Below the pieces are notes generated by a model that was not told the DNA's origin, did not search any database, and was given only the letters and a program-made list of their open reading frames with translations. Below are positions 7,832 to 17,349 of a stretch of 64,000 nucleotides of DNA, one piece after another. The translations under genes and the position numbers were made by a program. The stretch is taken from the NCBI GenBank assembly GCA_913048385.1, contig CAJWVZ010000013.1:1-64000 (forward strand). Reading direction: 5' to 3'. How positions within the stretch are numbered: the stretch's first letter is position 1; each line of letters opens with the position of its first letter. This DNA is from an uncultured Gammaproteobacteria bacterium. Its GTDB lineage: Bacteria > Pseudomonadota > Gammaproteobacteria > Pseudomonadales > Pseudohongiellaceae.

Positions 7832-10093
7832 ATGACAAGCAAGCTTGATAATAAAACAGTGCTTTTTATTGGCCTTGGAATGATCGGAGGGTCTATCGCT
7901 CTCGGGCTGAGAAAAGTCTTTCCCGATATTTGCATCCTAGCTTGTGACTCAGATGAATCAACTTGCCAGGACGCCGTTGAGAAAAGCATAGTAAAAGCAG
8001 CAGTTTTAGAGGCCGATGCAGAAACTTTTATTGTGAAAGCGGATTTAATAGTTATTGCTCTACCCCCGTTACTCTGTGCGGAGGTTTTAGTTAGGATTGA
8101 GGCCGCAGCGGCACAGCATTGTGTGGTCTGCGATGTGTCGAGCGTAAAAGGACATATAAAAAAGACCGCTGCCGATTTGTCTGAATCGTTTCGAAGACGA
8201 TTAGTTCCATCTCATCCGATAGCAGGTTCTGAAAAGAGCGGATTAGCTTTTGCTAACCCGGAACTTTTGGTTGGTCGGAATGTAGTGATGACTCCATTTT
8301 TAGATGGGGACTGCGCAGCAGTTAATCTCGTAAACCATTTGTGGATGAGTCTAGGCGCTAATGTTTACGGAATGAGTGCTGAAAAGCATGACGAAGTTCT
8401 TGCAGCGACTAGCCATCTTCCTCATATGTTGGCATACACCACGGTCAAGGTCTTGTCAGATCACGGAGCCCACGAAGATATTTTTCGTTATGCGGCAGGC
8501 GGTTTTGCTGATTTTACTCGGTTGGCATCAAGTGATCCAAAAATGTGGGCGGATATTTTTCTCTCTAATTCAAAAGCTGTAAGAGAGCTTCTTGATACGT
8601 TTGTCTCTCAGCTTCTGATTTGGAGGGATGAATTATCAAAGCTAGATATGGATGATGTGGCTACTTCTGATGAGTCTCTTCATCTTAAATTACAAGATTT
8701 TTTCCAAGAGGCTAAAGGGGTTCGCGAAGTCTTCTTGGAAGCACATTATTCTCGGAAAGACAGCCAAGCGCGCAGCAACACTAACGTTTCGTTAATTGCT
8801 GGGCCAGGAGGTTCGGTAGTCGGCGATTTGCGAGTTCCGGGAGATAAGTCGATTTCACATCGAGCCGTTATTTTTTCGTCTATTTCCGACGGCGTTACAA
8901 AAATAAAAGGTTTTCTTCAGGGTGAGGACTCTTTAAGAACGGTCGCTGCTTTTCGAGAAATGGGTGTGACTATAATCGGTCCAGACCATGGCGAATTAAT
9001 AATTTTTGGAGTTGGGAAATTCGGGCTTTGTAAGCCACGAAAGGCATTAGATATGGGTAATTCAGGCACAGCTATGCGCTTGTTGGCAGGGTTGCTTGCC
9101 GCACAACCTTTCACGAGCGTGCTTACCGGGGACGAATCTTTGATGCAGAGACCAATGAATCGTATTGTGGAGCCCCTGAGGGAAATGGGCGCAGTTATTG
9201 AGTCTGGAAAGTCTGGAGTTCCGCCACTAAACATATCAGGTTGTGAGCTCAAAGGTATTGATTATAATTTACCGATGGCCAGTGCTCAGGTGCAATCTTG
9301 TGTATTGCTTGCCGGACTCTATGCCTCTGGTGAAACGACTGTGCGTGAGCCACAAATATGTCGAGATCATACTGAGAGGATGTTGTCGGGTTTTGGTTAC
9401 GATGTTCAAAGAACAGAGGGTTCGCGAATAAGTTTGACTGGCGGCGGACCCCTTGTAGCAACGGAAATAGAAGTGCCAGCAGATATTTCCTCAGCAGCTT
9501 TTTTTTTAGTAGCTGCGGCTATTACTCCAGACTCAGACCTCTATTTGCGTCACGTCGGTATAAATCCAACACGGACTGGAATTTTAAATTTATTAGAAAT
9601 AATGGGTGCTAGCATTGAATTGCAGAATGAGAGAATCGTGGGTGGAGAGCCAGTCGCAGACATTAGAGTTCGTTATTCTGTGCTCAGAGGCATTGAGATT
9701 CCGGTTGGTCAAGTTCCGCTAGCGATTGATGAGTTTCCTGTACTCTTTATCGCTGCTGCTTGCGCTGATGGTGAAACGATCTTAACAGGAGCAGAAGAAC
9801 TTCGAGTTAAAGAAAGTGATCGCTTGGCAGTAATGGCAGAGGGGCTTAAAACTATTGGCGTAGATTTGGATCTGTTTCCTGATGGTATTTGTATAAAAGG
9901 TAATAGTAAGATGCAATTCACTGGTGGTGAAATTGATAGCCATGGTGATCACAGGATTGCAATGGCTTTTGCTGTTGCTGGCCTGCGATCCTTAGCTGAA
10001 ATAGAAATACTTGATTGTTCAAACGTGGACACTTCTTTTCCAAACTTTGCGGTGATGGCAAAGCAAGTTGGACTAAAATTAGCCATGCTATGA
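7832..10093 (+). CDS. tyrA-aroA: Fused prephenate dehydrogenase / EPSP synthase
   Basis: This bifunctional protein of about 753 residues covers two steps of aromatic amino acid synthesis. The N-terminal TyrA part has the NAD-binding GLGMIGG at residues 14-20 and the HPIAGSEKSG active-site stretch. The C-terminal AroA part starts near residue 322 with LRVPGDKSISHRA. It continues with GNSGTAMRLLAG, RPMNRIVEPLREMGA and DEFPVLFIAAA, all typical of 5-enolpyruvylshikimate-3-phosphate synthase. Such fusions are known in Pseudomonas and relatives. An upstream in-frame TTG at 7817 would overlap the pheA stop by 4 bp and is an alternative start; the ATG at 7832 is preferred. The stop overlaps the cmk start. 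Confidence 0.95.
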   Translation: MTSKLDNKTVLFIGLGMIGGSIALGLRKVFPDICILACDSDESTCQDAVEKSIVKAAVLEADAETFIVKADLIVIALPPLLCAEVLVRIEAAAAQHCVVCDVSSVKGHIKKTAADLSESFRRRLVPSHPIAGSEKSGLAFANPELLVGRNVVMTPFLDGDCAAVNLVNHLWMSLGANVYGMSAEKHDEVLAATSHLPHMLAYTTVKVLSDHGAHEDIFRYAAGGFADFTRLASSDPKMWADIFLSNSKAVRELLDTFVSQLLIWRDELSKLDMDDVATSDESLHLKLQDFFQEAKGVREVFLEAHYSRKDSQARSNTNVSLIAGPGGSVVGDLRVPGDKSISHRAVIFSSISDGVTKIKGFLQGEDSLRTVAAFREMGVTIIGPDHGELIIFGVGKFGLCKPRKALDMGNSGTAMRLLAGLLAAQPFTSVLTGDESLMQRPMNRIVEPLREMGAVIESGKSGVPPLNISGCELKGIDYNLPMASAQVQSCVLLAGLYASGETTVREPQICRDHTERMLSGFGYDVQRTEGSRISLTGGGPLVATEIEVPADISSAAFFLVAAAITPDSDLYLRHVGINPTRTGILNLLEIMGASIELQNERIVGGEPVADIRVRYSVLRGIEIPVGQVPLAIDEFPVLFIAAACADGETILTGAEELRVKESDRLAVMAEGLKTIGVDLDLFPDGICIKGNSKMQFTGGEIDSHGDHRIAMAFAVAGLRSLAEIEILDCSNVDTSFPNFAVMAKQVGLKLAML

Positions 10094-10803
10094 ATAAATC
10101 TGTACAGAAAAAATCCCCTGTTATCTGCATAGACGGACCCTCTGCGTCAGGGAAAGGAGAAATCTCGCGAAGAGTGGCTGAAAAGCTTGGTTACCGCTAC
10201 CTTGATAGCGGAATGCTTTACCGAATTTTGGCTTTAGAGGTGGATCGAAGGGCCTTTGATTTGGGAGATAGGGCAGCTTTACTAAATTTAGTGATGAGTT
10301 TAGAGATTGAGTTTGGTGGCAGCGGCAAATTGGCCGATGCGGTTAAACTGAACGGAGAGGATGTTTCGTTTGACATACGCACGGATAAAATTAGCAAGTT
10401 TGCTTCAAAAATTGCCGTGATTCCAAGTGTGAGGAAGGCTTTATTGAATCGCCAGATTGCCTTTAGAGTGCCTCCTGGATTAGTTGCTGATGGAAGAGAC
10501 ATGGGGACAGTAGTATTCCCGGACGCAGAGCTAAAAATTTTCTTAACAGCAACATCGGTAGCTCGTGCCGAAAGAAGATATAAGCAGTTGATTGGTAAAG
10601 GGATTAATGTTAAGGTTGAAGAGATTTTAAGAGAATTAATTGAAAGGGACGAACGAGACAAAAACCGAACTCTTTCTCCTTTGCTGGTTCCGAAAAAATC
10701 GATTGTTATCGATTCGACGACTCTGTCTGTTGAGCAGGTCGTTGCGCAAGTTATGGATCTGGTAACGAACAAGAGGAAAGAAGATAATGGAGGGGCACTG
10801 TAA
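10090..10803 (+). CDS. cmk: Cytidylate kinase
   Basis: Cmk phosphorylates CMP and dCMP. The protein has 237 residues from the ATG at 10090, which overlaps the tyrA-aroA stop (ATGA). An upstream in-frame ATG at 10015 would add 25 residues with no family similarity, so the internal start is chosen. The P-loop GPSASGKG is at residues 16-23, followed by LDSGMLYR. The family motifs DGRDMGTVVFPDAELKIFLT and ERDERDKNRT are present. It is followed by a 212-bp leader and rpsA, the conserved cmk-rpsA order. Confidence 0.95.
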   Translation: MNKSVQKKSPVICIDGPSASGKGEISRRVAEKLGYRYLDSGMLYRILALEVDRRAFDLGDRAALLNLVMSLEIEFGGSGKLADAVKLNGEDVSFDIRTDKISKFASKIAVIPSVRKALLNRQIAFRVPPGLVADGRDMGTVVFPDAELKIFLTATSVARAERRYKQLIGKGINVKVEEILRELIERDERDKNRTLSPLLVPKKSIVIDSTTLSVEQVVAQVMDLVTNKRKEDNGGAL

Positions 10804-11015
10804 GGTTTTCGGTCCTCACCAAAAGCTCGATTAAAACACGTTAGACCTATGGACGGTTGTTTGCGCATAAGCCCAGAGTAAATGTTCATTCAGCCTTAAA
10901 TTATCCGGACCTGCTAAAACTGGGTAGCGGGAGTCTTAATTTTTTACTAATGCAAGCCGAAAAGGAATAAATCGCGCATAGGAGAAAGTTGAGTACCTCA
11001 ATATTGGAAATTACG

Positions 11016-12692
11016 ATGAGTGAGAATTTTGCAAAATTATTTGAAGAAAGCTTAGTTGAAATTGATATGAACCCAGGCGCAATCGTCTCTGGGACCGTTA
11101 TTGATATTGATTCTGACTGGGTAACGGTGCATGCAGGTTTAAAGTCAGAAGGTGTTATAGCGAAGTCAGAGTTTTTAGACGAGCAGGGTGCCTTTGAGTT
11201 AGAAGTTGGTTCAGTTGTAAAGGTTGCCCTCGAGACCGTTGAGGACGGTTTTGGTGCCACAAAGCTCTCAAGAGAAAAAGCGAAACGCGCTGAAATGTGG
11301 ATGGAGCTTGAAGCGGCCTACGAAAAGAATGACGTTGTAACAGGCATTATAAACGGCAAAGTTAAAGGTGGATTTACGGTAGATTTGAATAATATCCGAG
11401 CATTTCTACCAGGCTCTCTCATCGATGTTCGTCCGCTTAAAGATACGCTTCATTTGGAGGGGCAGCTTCTTGAGTTTCGACTTATAAAGCTTGATCAGAA
11501 GCGAAATAATGTAGTGGTCTCGAGAAGAGCGGTTTTAGAAACTGTCAGTACCGAAGAGCGCGATGCTCTTTTAGAAACTCTTCAGGAAGGAATGTCTGTC
11601 AAAGGAATCGTTAAAAATTTGACAGACTACGGGGCGTTTGTTGATTTGGGTGGTGTGGACGGGTTGCTGCACATTACTGATATGTCGTGGAAGCGGATAA
11701 AGCACCCCAGTGAAATTGTGAATGTTGGAGACGAGATAAGCGTTAAAATCTTGAAGTATGATCGTGAGAGAAACAGGGTTTCTCTGGGATTAAAGCAACT
11801 CGGCGAAGATCCTTGGCTCGCGATAAAGGGTCGTTACCCCAAGAACGCGCGGACTAAAGCTATTGTGACAAACCTAACAGACTATGGTTGTTTCGCTGAA
11901 TTAGAAACAGGCGTCGAAGGCTTGGTTCACGTATCTGAAATGGATTGGACGAATAAAAACATTCATCCATCCAAGGTCGTCCAGTTGGGTCAAGAGGTCG
12001 ACGTGATGGTTCTTGATATTGATGAAGAGCGTCGGCGGATCTCGCTTGGAATAAAGCAGTGCTCTCAGAATCCGTGGGATGGCTTTGCAGATAGCTTCGC
12101 GAAAGGCGATCGTGTAAAGGGAACAATAAAGTCTATGACTGATTTTGGTATTTTCCTGGGTCTTGACGGAAATATTGATGGGTTGGTTCACCTTTCTGAT
12201 ATTTCGTGGGATGAGCCTGGAGAAGATGCTGTTCGCGAGTATAAGAAAGGCGACGAAATAGAGACTATTATCCTCTCGATAGACTCTGAGAGGGAGCGAA
12301 TTTCTCTCGGGATAAAGCAATTGACTGAAGATCCTATGGCTAATTTTGCGGCTAATATCGAGAGGGGGAGTGTCGTGAAGGCGACTATAGTTTCCATCGA
12401 TGCCAAAGCAGCTACCGTGTCACTAGAGAGTGGGGTGGAAGCTGTGTTGCGCGCTTCTGAAGTCAGCCGAGAAAAAGTTGATGACATCCGAAGCGTGTTG
12501 AGCGAGGGCGCGGAGATTGACGTTAAAATAACGAATATTGATCGTAAAAACCGAGCATTGCTAGTTTCGATGAAAGCGATTGAGATTGATAATGAGCGTG
12601 TTGCAGTTAAGAACCATAAGGAGCAGGATGCAGCAGACGTGTCTCCAGGCACCATTGGTGATTTGATTAAAGCGCAAATGGATAAAGACTAG
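11016..12692 (+). CDS. rpsA: 30S ribosomal protein S1
   Basis: S1 unfolds mRNA and recruits it to the 30S subunit. The 558-residue protein has six S1 repeats, each recognisable by patterns such as [20 protein letters not shown] and the recurring ISLGIKQ. The start at 11016 gives [13 protein letters not shown], the conserved S1 N-terminus, with GGAAA at 11006-11010. An in-frame TTG at 10989 has an AGGAG at 10980-10984 and would add nine residues, so it cannot be fully excluded. The 212-bp leader may serve S1 autoregulation, as known in E. coli. ihfB follows 47 bp downstream. Confidence 0.96.
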   Translation: MSENFAKLFEESLVEIDMNPGAIVSGTVIDIDSDWVTVHAGLKSEGVIAKSEFLDEQGAFELEVGSVVKVALETVEDGFGATKLSREKAKRAEMWMELEAAYEKNDVVTGIINGKVKGGFTVDLNNIRAFLPGSLIDVRPLKDTLHLEGQLLEFRLIKLDQKRNNVVVSRRAVLETVSTEERDALLETLQEGMSVKGIVKNLTDYGAFVDLGGVDGLLHITDMSWKRIKHPSEIVNVGDEISVKILKYDRERNRVSLGLKQLGEDPWLAIKGRYPKNARTKAIVTNLTDYGCFAELETGVEGLVHVSEMDWTNKNIHPSKVVQLGQEVDVMVLDIDEERRRISLGIKQCSQNPWDGFADSFAKGDRVKGTIKSMTDFGIFLGLDGNIDGLVHLSDISWDEPGEDAVREYKKGDEIETIILSIDSERERISLGIKQLTEDPMANFAANIERGSVVKATIVSIDAKAATVSLESGVEAVLRASEVSREKVDDIRSVLSEGAEIDVKITNIDRKNRALLVSMKAIEIDNERVAVKNHKEQDAADVSPGTIGDLIKAQMDKD

Positions 12693-12739
12693 TAAATGTG
12701 GGGCCCTAATGTTCTTGACCTTAGTGACGAGGTTTATCT

Positions 12740-13051
12740 ATGACAAAATCAGAGCTTATTGAGCGGTTGGCGGTCGGAGAAAAAGACCTATCTGCTGCGG
12801 ATGTAGAATTGGCCATCAAAGCTATTTTGGAAACAATGTCGCAAACTCTGGAAGATGGCGGACGTATAGAAATAAGAGGTTTTGGCAGTTTCTCTCTCCA
12901 CTACCGAGCGCCGCGTATAGGCAGAAACCCGAAAACTGGCCAACCTGTGGCGCTTTTGGGGAAGCATGTTCCGCATTTTAAGCCCGGTAAAGACCTGCGG
13001 GATAGGGCCAATAAAGGGATACTTAGCGATGATCAAAGAGCTGAATATTAG
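12740..13051 (+). CDS. ihfB: Integration host factor subunit beta
   Basis: This 103-residue DNA-bending protein of the HU/IHF family dimerises with IhfA (encoded at 28425-28733 in this window). The start [11 protein letters not shown] and the beta-arm region [20 protein letters not shown], with the intercalating Pro between Arg and Asn-rich sequence, identify the beta subunit. The C-terminal [13 protein letters not shown] is also typical. Position after rpsA is the standard gammaproteobacterial order. It is co-directional with rpsA and probably shares its transcript. Confidence 0.96.
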   Translation: MTKSELIERLAVGEKDLSAADVELAIKAILETMSQTLEDGGRIEIRGFGSFSLHYRAPRIGRNPKTGQPVALLGKHVPHFKPGKDLRDRANKGILSDDQRAEY

Positions 13052-13086
13052 TTAGAAGGTTTCGATGGAAGGGCTAAATTGGTGAG

Positions 13087-13162
13087 ATTTTGCTCATGAG
13101 GTGGTGGCCGCGTGTCTTCTGCCATGTGTTTATAGAATTAGCGGGTTCCTCATGAGCAAAAT
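13087..13162 (+). repeat. Perfect 15-bp inverted repeat spanning the lapA start codon
   Basis: ATTTTGCTCATGAGG at 13087-13101 is the exact reverse complement of CCTCATGAGCAAAAT at 13148-13162; the loop is 46 nt. The right arm contains the lapA initiation codon (ATG at 13152). In RNA, the start codon and the bases just upstream would be held in a 15-bp stem. No T run follows, so this is not an ordinary terminator. Each arm also includes the self-complementary octamer CTCATGAG. Confidence 0.85.
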
Positions 13163-13445
13163 TAGAAGGTTCCTAGCAGCCATTTTTATGTTAGCGATTT
13201 TCATGTGTAGCGTAATCTTCTTCCGACTAAACACCGCTCTGGTCGAATTGAAATTTGGACCTTGGACCACCCCTCCGCACGCTGTGTCTGTTTGGGTTAT
13301 CGCCAGTTTTCTATGTGGCTCGATCTTAGGCGTATTACTAAACCTTGGATTATTTCGGCGCTTAAAACTAAGGTTTGCTCTTAAAAACGCAAGAATTGAA
13401 ATAGAATCACTTCGACATGATTTGCAAAGGTTAAAAGCGGAATAG
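13152..13445 (+). CDS. lapA: LapA-family inner membrane protein (DUF1049)
   Basis: This 97-residue protein from the ATG at 13152 has two membrane spans, near residues 5-25 and 45-68, separated by the LNTALVELKFGP signature of the LapA/YciS family. A short coiled segment (IEIESLRHDLQRLKAE) closes the protein. LapA acts with LapB in control of lipopolysaccharide synthesis in E. coli. Here lapB, normally the next gene, is missing and pyrF follows directly. The start codon lies inside one arm of a 15-bp inverted repeat and has only a weak ribosome-binding site. A GTG at 13101 is an alternative start but would add residues not typical of the family. Confidence 0.85.
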   Translation: MSKIRRFLAAIFMLAIFMCSVIFFRLNTALVELKFGPWTTPPHAVSVWVIASFLCGSILGVLLNLGLFRRLKLRFALKNARIEIESLRHDLQRLKAE

Positions 13446-13466
13446 CTTCAGTTGTAAAGGATTTTT

Positions 13467-14183
13467 TTGCTCAGTTTGTTTAAAGGCAAAACGTTGAATA
13501 AAACGATTATTGTAGCTTTGGATTTTTCCAGTTTAGAAAGTGCGCTCACATGCCTCGATAAACTGGATCCCACCTTGTGCAGGGTAAAAATTGGGAAGGA
13601 GCTGTTTACTTCAGCTGGTCCTGAATCGGTAAAGCAGGCGACCGTCAGAGGCTTTGATGTTTTTTTAGATCTTAAGTTTCACGACATCCCAAACACTGTT
13701 GCTAAAGCCGCGGTGGCCGCCGCGGAAATGGGAGTCTGGATGCTGAACGTGCACGCTGGAGGTGGCTTTAAAATGCTTGCAGAGACCCGAGCTGCGCTCA
13801 ATTCGTTTGGGAAAGAGCGGCCCTTGTTAATAGGTGTCACTCTTCTAACGAGTTTTAGTCCAAGCGATCTGGTTGCAGTTGGGGTTTCCGATAATCCTGA
13901 GGCTCATGTGCTCAGATTGGCGCAGCTCGCCAAAGATGCTGGTTTGGACGGCGTGGTATGTTCCGCGCGAGAAGCCGGGCTGCTTCGGGAGAAATGCGGT
14001 GAAAAATTTTGCCTTGTTACTCCTGGTATAAGGCGGAGTCAGGATGAAAACAACGATCAAAAGAGGGTTCAAACACCGAGTGAGGCTATTGCTAGCGGGA
14101 GTGATTTTCTAGTCATGGGCCGCCCTATCACGAAAGCGAAAGACCCAATGGGGGTAATTCGCAGCATTTATGAATCAATCTAA
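13467..14183 (+). CDS. pyrF: Orotidine 5'-phosphate decarboxylase
   Basis: PyrF makes UMP from OMP, the last step of de novo pyrimidine synthesis. It is a single TIM-barrel domain. VALDFSSLESAL opens strand 1, RVKIGKELFT binds phosphate, and the catalytic DLKFHDIPNT is at about residues 67-76. VTPGIR and VMGRPIT are at the C-terminal end. No ATG is available at the family start. TTG at 13467 gives 238 residues; TTG at 13494 (MNKTIIVALDF), preceded by AAAGG, is at least as plausible. The order lapA-pyrF matches E. coli except that lapB is lacking. Confidence 0.95.
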   Translation: MLSLFKGKTLNKTIIVALDFSSLESALTCLDKLDPTLCRVKIGKELFTSAGPESVKQATVRGFDVFLDLKFHDIPNTVAKAAVAAAEMGVWMLNVHAGGGFKMLAETRAALNSFGKERPLLIGVTLLTSFSPSDLVAVGVSDNPEAHVLRLAQLAKDAGLDGVVCSAREAGLLREKCGEKFCLVTPGIRRSQDENNDQKRVQTPSEAIASGSDFLVMGRPITKAKDPMGVIRSIYESI

Positions 14184-14295
14184 GTATATAAGTTAAGCCT
14201 TTGGAATTGAGTTCTAAAGGTGTTGTTTAGTGCACTAGATTTTTTTGATCAGATGGTAAAAGCGAGGAACAACCTTTATCGTTAGCGACACCTAT

Positions 14296-15315
14296 ATGTC
14301 CTTTTTAGTTGGTATTTTTTGCTTCGCATTGGCGAGCTCTGTGACAGCTATTATGGTCAAAATCGCCTATAAGATTCACTTTTTAGATGCGCCTATTGAT
14401 CGAAGTGCCCACACTATTCCAACACCAACAGGTGGAGGCCTTGCATTAGTATTTCCGTATGCCGTGGTTTTATTTCTTTTGTATGGAATAGAATTACTCG
14501 ATAAAGACGAACTGATAGCGCTTTCTGCAGCGTTTTTAATCGCACTGCTGGGTTTAGTCGACGATATTAAACCAATTGATTTCCGATTCCGACTCTCTGC
14601 CCAAGTTATTTTTGGGCTTGCAGCGCTAGTAATGCTATTACCGATAGCGCCCCTACAGATTGGTGCGTATTCTTTTTCGGAAGAAATTACGCTCTTTATT
14701 CTTGCTTTTACGAGCTTGATCTGGATGACGAATCTTTATAACTTCATGGATGGAATCGATGGGTTAGCGGTTTCTGAGTTGATTTTTATCAGTAGTGCGG
14801 TTGTGTATTTTTCAACTTATGAGGGCGACTTAAAATTACAAATTATATCAGTTTCGTTGCTTTTCTCGGGTATTGCTTTTGGTCTATGGAATTGGGCTCC
14901 GGCGAAGATTTTTTTGGGTGACTTAGGTAGTGGGTTCATAGGCTTTGTTCTCGGGATTTTAGCACTTATTAGCTTGCGAACTGGGACAATCAGCGTGTGG
15001 ACTTGGCTGCTACTCACGGGGGTGTTTGCCTGTGATGCAACGATGACCTTAATAATTCGCTTAGTCTCTCGACTTTCGATTCATGAGGGTCATGCGTCAC
15101 ATGCTTATCAAATTCTAGCCCATAAGTTATCGAGTCATTCGAGTGTTGTGATACTCTTAATGCTGGTTAACATAACGTGGTTATTTCCACTCGCTGTTTT
15201 TTCACATTTTAGGCCGGACTTTGCGGCCACGTTAGCTTTACTGGGTCTGTTTCCATTGGCATTATTGGTTTGTTACCTCGAACTTAAACATCCAAAAGGA
15301 TTTTCTAGCGAGTGA
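14296..15315 (+). CDS. wbpL: Undecaprenyl-phosphate sugar-1-phosphate transferase, WecA/WbpL family
   Basis: This 339-residue polytopic membrane protein of the MraY/WecA family has about ten hydrophobic segments. Family motifs are PTPTGGGLALV near residues 42-52, the Asp-rich GLVDDIKPIDFRFRL, the Mg-binding NLYNFMDGIDG, and FLGDLGSGFIGF. Such enzymes attach the first sugar phosphate to the undecaprenyl carrier for O-antigen or related polysaccharide. Together with the downstream wbpM homologue and the tRNA-Asn it matches the right end of the Pseudomonas O-antigen locus, hence the symbol. The sugar specificity cannot be read from sequence. It lies 112 bp after pyrF. Confidence 0.85.
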   Translation: MSFLVGIFCFALASSVTAIMVKIAYKIHFLDAPIDRSAHTIPTPTGGGLALVFPYAVVLFLLYGIELLDKDELIALSAAFLIALLGLVDDIKPIDFRFRLSAQVIFGLAALVMLLPIAPLQIGAYSFSEEITLFILAFTSLIWMTNLYNFMDGIDGLAVSELIFISSAVVYFSTYEGDLKLQIISVSLLFSGIAFGLWNWAPAKIFLGDLGSGFIGFVLGILALISLRTGTISVWTWLLLTGVFACDATMTLIIRLVSRLSIHEGHASHAYQILAHKLSSHSSVVILLMLVNITWLFPLAVFSHFRPDFAATLALLGLFPLALLVCYLELKHPKGFSSE

Positions 15316-15383
15316 AAAGAAACGCCTAACTAATTTAGGGGTTAAAGAATTAAGACTAAAAAAATATTTTTTGGAATACAGTC

Positions 15384-17339
15384 ATGCAGATTTTTTCACG
15401 TCCTTTTTCAAGAGCATTCAAAAAAGCTTTCCTCGTCCTCGCTGATAGTTTGATGCTAACAATGGCTTTAATTCTGACTTTCGCGCTACTGGAAAAAGAC
15501 TTTTTCGCGGCTGAACAGAAATCTATCACGGTCCTCGCCGTGGTGATCGCCGTTAGTATGATTTTCTATACAAAGCTTGGCCTGTATCGTGCGCTTGTTC
15601 TGTACATGGGGTTACAGTCGACTTTATTGATTGTTCAGTGCGTAACTATCTCATCATTATTACTTATAGGTTCATATTTTGTTTTTCAAATCCCTGTCGG
15701 TGGTGAAATCGCTATTCTGTCTCTGTTTTGGATGATGTCGCTTATTTTCATCGGTGGAAGTCGTTTTGCTGGCAAATTGGCGTTGAGAGGCTTGATACAT
15801 AACTTTAGACCGAAAGAGCCTGTTATTATTTACGGCGCGGGCAGTTCTGGAATGCAACTTGTTGGATCGCTGCAGGGGGGGGATCAATATTTGCCTGTTG
15901 CCTTTGTTGATGATAGCCACGAGATGCTTGGCAACACGGTGCATGGGATAAGAGTATACGGGCCACTCTCCCTCTCCGAACTTACGGAAAGCTATGGTGT
16001 CAGAAAAATACTGCTAGCCATCCCTTCAGCCACTCATGCCGAGCGACGAGAGATTATTAACAGGCTTGAGCACCTGCCGGTCCACGTAAAAACTGTGCCT
16101 GACTTATTTGAGGTGGTTTCTGGGAAGGTTGGCGTTGATCAAGTTAGGGATATTGATATCGAGGACTTGCTAGGCAGGGATGCAGTGCCTCCTGACCCTA
16201 AATTGCTTGATGCCTGTATTTTAAATCAATCGGTCTTGATAACTGGCGCAGCGGGTTCTATTGGCGCAGAGCTCTGTAGGCAAATTATTGCTGTTCGTCC
16301 ATCAAAGATAATTATATTAGATGCGTTTGAGTATGGGCTGTATGAATTAGAAAATGAATTGTTGTCTATGATTAAATTATTGGGTGACGATGTCGAGATT
16401 CAACTTGTCGCTTGTCTTGGATCTGTTTGTAATGCTGCTTTCTTGGATAGCGTTATAAAACGGTATGATGTAGAAACGATCTATCATGTTGCCGCCTACA
16501 AACAAGTGCCTATGGTCGAAAAAAATATTGTCGAGGGGGCACGAAATAATGTTTTTGGGACCTTAGTTTCAGCGCAGGCAGCGGAGCGCTATGCAGTAAA
16601 AAACTTTGTCTTTATTTCAACAGACAAAGCGGTCCGTCCGACAAATTTTATGGGTGCCACGAAGAGGTTGTCCGAGTTAGTGCTGCAAGCCCTCCCCAAG
16701 GATAGTACTAAAACTCGTTTTAGCATGGTCCGATTTGGCAATGTTCTTGATTCTTCAGGATCAGTTGTTCCATTATTTAGGCAGCAAATTAACGCGGGAG
16801 GACCGGTTACAGTGACTCACCCAGAGGTCACTCGCTACTTCATGACAGTTCAGGAAGCCGCACAACTAGTTATACAGGCGGGTTCAATGGCTCAAGGTGG
16901 AGACGTTTTTGTTCTTGATATGAGTGAGCCGATCAGAATTGTTGATCTTGCTCGAAAAATGGTTCATTTGATGGGTTTCGCGGTAAGAGATGAGACAGAT
17001 TATAACGGGGATGTTCCAATAGAGTATATTGGTTTGAGGGCTGGGGAAAAATTGCATGAGGAGCTGTTAGTGAGCGAGTCAGTTACAGGAACTGAACACC
17101 CTAAGATAATGAGAGCGCAGGAAGAGGCGTTAGATTGGTCAGTTTTGAAGCCCTACCTTGATCGATTAGAATCTGCTTGCCAACGAATTGATCCCGACGA
17201 AATAAAAGAAATTTTACTTGCAACAATTGATGGGTTTGATCCTGAGTCATGCGTACAGGAGCCACGGTCCACGCAAGAGTTTTTGAGCAAACCGTCTCAA
17301 GGTGACTCCAAGGTCACATCACTGTTCAAAAAAAATTGA
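15384..17339 (+). CDS. wbpM: Membrane-bound UDP-sugar 4,6-dehydratase, WbpM/CapD family
   Basis: This 651-residue protein has four N-terminal membrane spans (about 14-35, 48-68, 80-100, 108-126) and two Rossmann domains. The first has YGAGSSG at 150-156, the second TGAAGSIG at 287-294. The STDKAVRPTNFMGATKR stretch carries the M-x3-K form of the SDR active site that marks this branch. WbpM-type enzymes convert UDP-GlcNAc to the 4-keto-6-deoxy intermediate of N-acetylfucosamine or quinovosamine. The partner wbpL lies just upstream, which suggests a pathway making a GalNAc/QuiNAc- or FucNAc-type first sugar, but no downstream sugar genes are present here. Confidence 0.92.
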   Translation: MQIFSRPFSRAFKKAFLVLADSLMLTMALILTFALLEKDFFAAEQKSITVLAVVIAVSMIFYTKLGLYRALVLYMGLQSTLLIVQCVTISSLLLIGSYFVFQIPVGGEIAILSLFWMMSLIFIGGSRFAGKLALRGLIHNFRPKEPVIIYGAGSSGMQLVGSLQGGDQYLPVAFVDDSHEMLGNTVHGIRVYGPLSLSELTESYGVRKILLAIPSATHAERREIINRLEHLPVHVKTVPDLFEVVSGKVGVDQVRDIDIEDLLGRDAVPPDPKLLDACILNQSVLITGAAGSIGAELCRQIIAVRPSKIIILDAFEYGLYELENELLSMIKLLGDDVEIQLVACLGSVCNAAFLDSVIKRYDVETIYHVAAYKQVPMVEKNIVEGARNNVFGTLVSAQAAERYAVKNFVFISTDKAVRPTNFMGATKRLSELVLQALPKDSTKTRFSMVRFGNVLDSSGSVVPLFRQQINAGGPVTVTHPEVTRYFMTVQEAAQLVIQAGSMAQGGDVFVLDMSEPIRIVDLARKMVHLMGFAVRDETDYNGDVPIEYIGLRAGEKLHEELLVSESVTGTEHPKIMRAQEEALDWSVLKPYLDRLESACQRIDPDEIKEILLATIDGFDPESCVQEPRSTQEFLSKPSQGDSKVTSLFKKN

Positions 17340-17349
17340 TGTAATGTGA

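Noticed and set aside
7817-10093. tyrA-aroA fusion as a novelty
   Set aside because: This fusion is well known in Pseudomonas and related gammaproteobacteria.
15672-15944. 90-residue antisense ORF opposite wbpM
   Set aside because: Shadow frame without signals or domain.
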